From Catenuloplanes atrovinosus (GTDB taxonomy: Bacteria; Actinomycetota; Actinomycetes; Mycobacteriales; Micromonosporaceae), in assembly GCF_031458235.1 (NCBI RefSeq), contig NZ_JAVDYB010000001.1, positions 1,318,501-1,382,500 on the forward strand: a stretch of 64,000 bases of DNA. Reading direction: 5' to 3'. Shown here piece after piece: positions 62,917 through 64,000 of the stretch. The notes below the pieces were generated by a model. The model was not told the origin of the DNA and searched no databases. It saw only the letters and a program-made list of their open reading frames with translations. The number at the start of each line of letters is the position of its first letter. The stretch's first letter is position 1. A program made the translations under genes and the position numbers.

Positions 62917-64000
62917 GTGACGGACCGCAACGACGTCCCGGCCGTGGGCGAGGATCTCCTCGACGACCTGCGGTGGCGGGGGCTGATTCAAGACTCGACC
63001 GACCTCGACGAGCTGCGCGCGCGACTGGCCGCCGGGCCGGTGACGTACTACGTGGGCTTCGACCCGACCGCCGCCAGCCTGCACGTCGGCCACCTCGTGC
63101 AGGTGCTCACCGCGCGCCGCCTCCAGCTCGCCGGACACAACCCGCTGCTGCTGGTCGGCGGCGCCACCGGCCAGATCGGCGACCCGCGCGAGTCCAGCGA
63201 GCGCTCGCTGAACCCGCCGGAGGTGGTGGCCGGCTGGGTCGGGAAGATCCGCGACCAGCTCTCCCCGTTCATGAGCTTCACCGGTGACAACGCGGCCCGG
63301 ATGGTCAACAACCTGGACTGGACCGGCCCGACCTCTGTGATCGACTTCCTGCGCGACGTCGGCAAGCACTTCCCGGTCAGCCGCATGCTCGCGCGCGAGG
63401 TGGTGAAGGCGCGGCTCGAGTCCGGCATCAGCTTCACCGAGTTCAGCTACCAGCTGCTCCAGGCCAACGACTTCTTCCAGCTTCACGAGCGGTACGGGTG
63501 CGCGCTCCAGTTCGGCGGCTCGGACCAGTGGGGCAACATCACCGCGGGCGTGGACTTCATCCGGCGGCGCGGCGGGGGACCGGTGCACGCGTTCACCACG
63601 CCGCTGGTCACCAAGGCGGACGGCACCAAGTTCGGCAAGTCCGAGGGCGGCGCGGTCTGGCTCGACGGCACCATGACCAGCCCGTACGCGTTCTACCAGT
63701 TCTGGCTCAACGCGGACGACCGGGACGTGAACAAGTACCTGCGCTTCTTCAGCTTCAAGCCGCGGGAGGACCTGCTCGCGCTGGAGGCCGCGACGGCGGA
63801 ACGTCCCTTTGCGCGTGAGGCGCAGAAGGCGCTGGCGCTGGAGCTGACCACGCTGGTGCACGGGGAGGCCGAGGCGAGTGCGGCCGTCCAGGCATCGCTG
63901 GCGCTCTTCGGCCGCGGCGGTTCACTGACCGACCTGCCACCGGAGACGCTGCGCGCCGCGCTGGCCGAGGCCGGCCTGGTGCAGGTGAAGTCGCTGGGTA
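62917..64000 (+). CDS. tyrS: Tyrosyl-tRNA synthetase (partial, truncated by window end)
   Basis: The first 361 codons of TyrRS, charging tRNA-Tyr. DLLDDLRWRGLIQDSTD opens the protein; the HIGH-type motif is ASLHVGHLVQ (about residue 50), GGATGQIGDPRESSERSLN follows, FGGSDQWGNITAG binds tyrosine, and the KMSKS-type loop is KFGKSEGGAVWLD (about residue 241). The remaining C-terminal S4 domain lies beyond the window. GTG 62917 is the start. Confidence 0.95.
   Translation, partial: MTDRNDVPAVGEDLLDDLRWRGLIQDSTDLDELRARLAAGPVTYYVGFDPTAASLHVGHLVQVLTARRLQLAGHNPLLLVGGATGQIGDPRESSERSLNPPEVVAGWVGKIRDQLSPFMSFTGDNAARMVNNLDWTGPTSVIDFLRDVGKHFPVSRMLAREVVKARLESGISFTEFSYQLLQANDFFQLHERYGCALQFGGSDQWGNITAGVDFIRRRGGGPVHAFTTPLVTKADGTKFGKSEGGAVWLDGTMTSPYAFYQFWLNADDRDVNKYLRFFSFKPREDLLALEAATAERPFAREAQKALALELTTLVHGEAEASAAVQASLALFGRGGSLTDLPPETLRAALAEAGLVQVKSLG

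Overview
This is a very GC-rich actinobacterial chromosome segment with tightly packed genes, many GTG starts and ATGA/GTGA gene overlaps. The gene content fits Micromonosporaceae (Actinoplanes- or Micromonospora-like) best: a complete argCJBDFR-H cluster, 3-methyladenine glycosylase and tyrS nearby, mycothiol-dependent-type enzymes, DUF574 methyltransferase, DUF5709 and DUF1707 proteins. The genus is inferred. No rRNA, tRNA, insertion sequence, prophage or CRISPR array was found.

Layout. 1-3577: a partial xanthine dehydrogenase molybdopterin subunit, then a beta-lactamase unit: a class A enzyme divergent from a LysR regulator, which is translationally coupled to a serine beta-lactamase-fold protein (the bla/blaA/blaB arrangement of Streptomyces cacaoi). 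3606-8614: a TetR/oxidoreductase pair sharing a 39-bp palindromic operator, an alpha/beta hydrolase, an acetyltransferase remnant and three DinB/mycothiol-type proteins. 8757-10163: aldehyde dehydrogenase. 10306-20682: a nine-gene, almost fully overlapping plus-strand operon for a heptose-containing glycoconjugate: carbamoyltransferase, GT2, a GmhB-phosphatase/GT9 fusion, two further glycosyltransferases, GmhA, HldE, an SDR and a second GT9. Together GmhA, HldE and the GmhB domain account for sedoheptulose-7-phosphate to ADP-heptose.

20715-24701: AraC regulator, secreted GH20 hexosaminidase, MFS exporter. 24960-34014: the most unusual region. A plus-strand operon encodes a four-helix membrane protein, a nucleosidase (PNP)/effector-associated/VMAP-C-like protein and a SAV_2336/NB-ARC/TPR protein of the FxSxx-COOH system type. 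A convergent minus-strand unit encodes a 59-aa FxsA-like precursor peptide without the F-x-S-x-x end, and an HExxH peptide-modifying enzyme. No radical SAM maturase is present. This looks like a RiPP/conflict-system hybrid.

34172-41312: arginine biosynthesis argC-J-B-D-F-R-H with a candidate ArgR site over its promoter; argG is not in the window. 41362-49203: DNA glycosylase, GNAT, ROK regulator divergent from a catalytically dead SDR-like protein and a secreted phosphodiester glycosidase, RecQ, and an acetoacetate decarboxylase-like protein. 49184-52501: a P450/nitrilase-family hydrolase/flavin monooxygenase operon. 52778-58803: DUF574 methyltransferase, a degenerate GGDEF/EAL protein, and an operon of Zn-UBP protein, response-regulator/thioredoxin-reductase fusion and cNMP-domain histidine kinase. 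58900-64000: DUF5709 and DUF1707 proteins, a divergent ECF sigma/zf-HC2 anti-sigma pair, a GAF protein, a DUF1905/YdeI protein and the start of tyrS.

Several gene junctions use very short relay reading frames (17 and 14 codons), each overlapping both the upstream stop and the downstream start by one to four bases. Intergenic spaces are all shorter than 300 bp. Convincing stem-loops sit after bla, the hydrolase-side 8.7 kb junction, argH, the phosphodiester glycosidase and the GGDEF/EAL gene.
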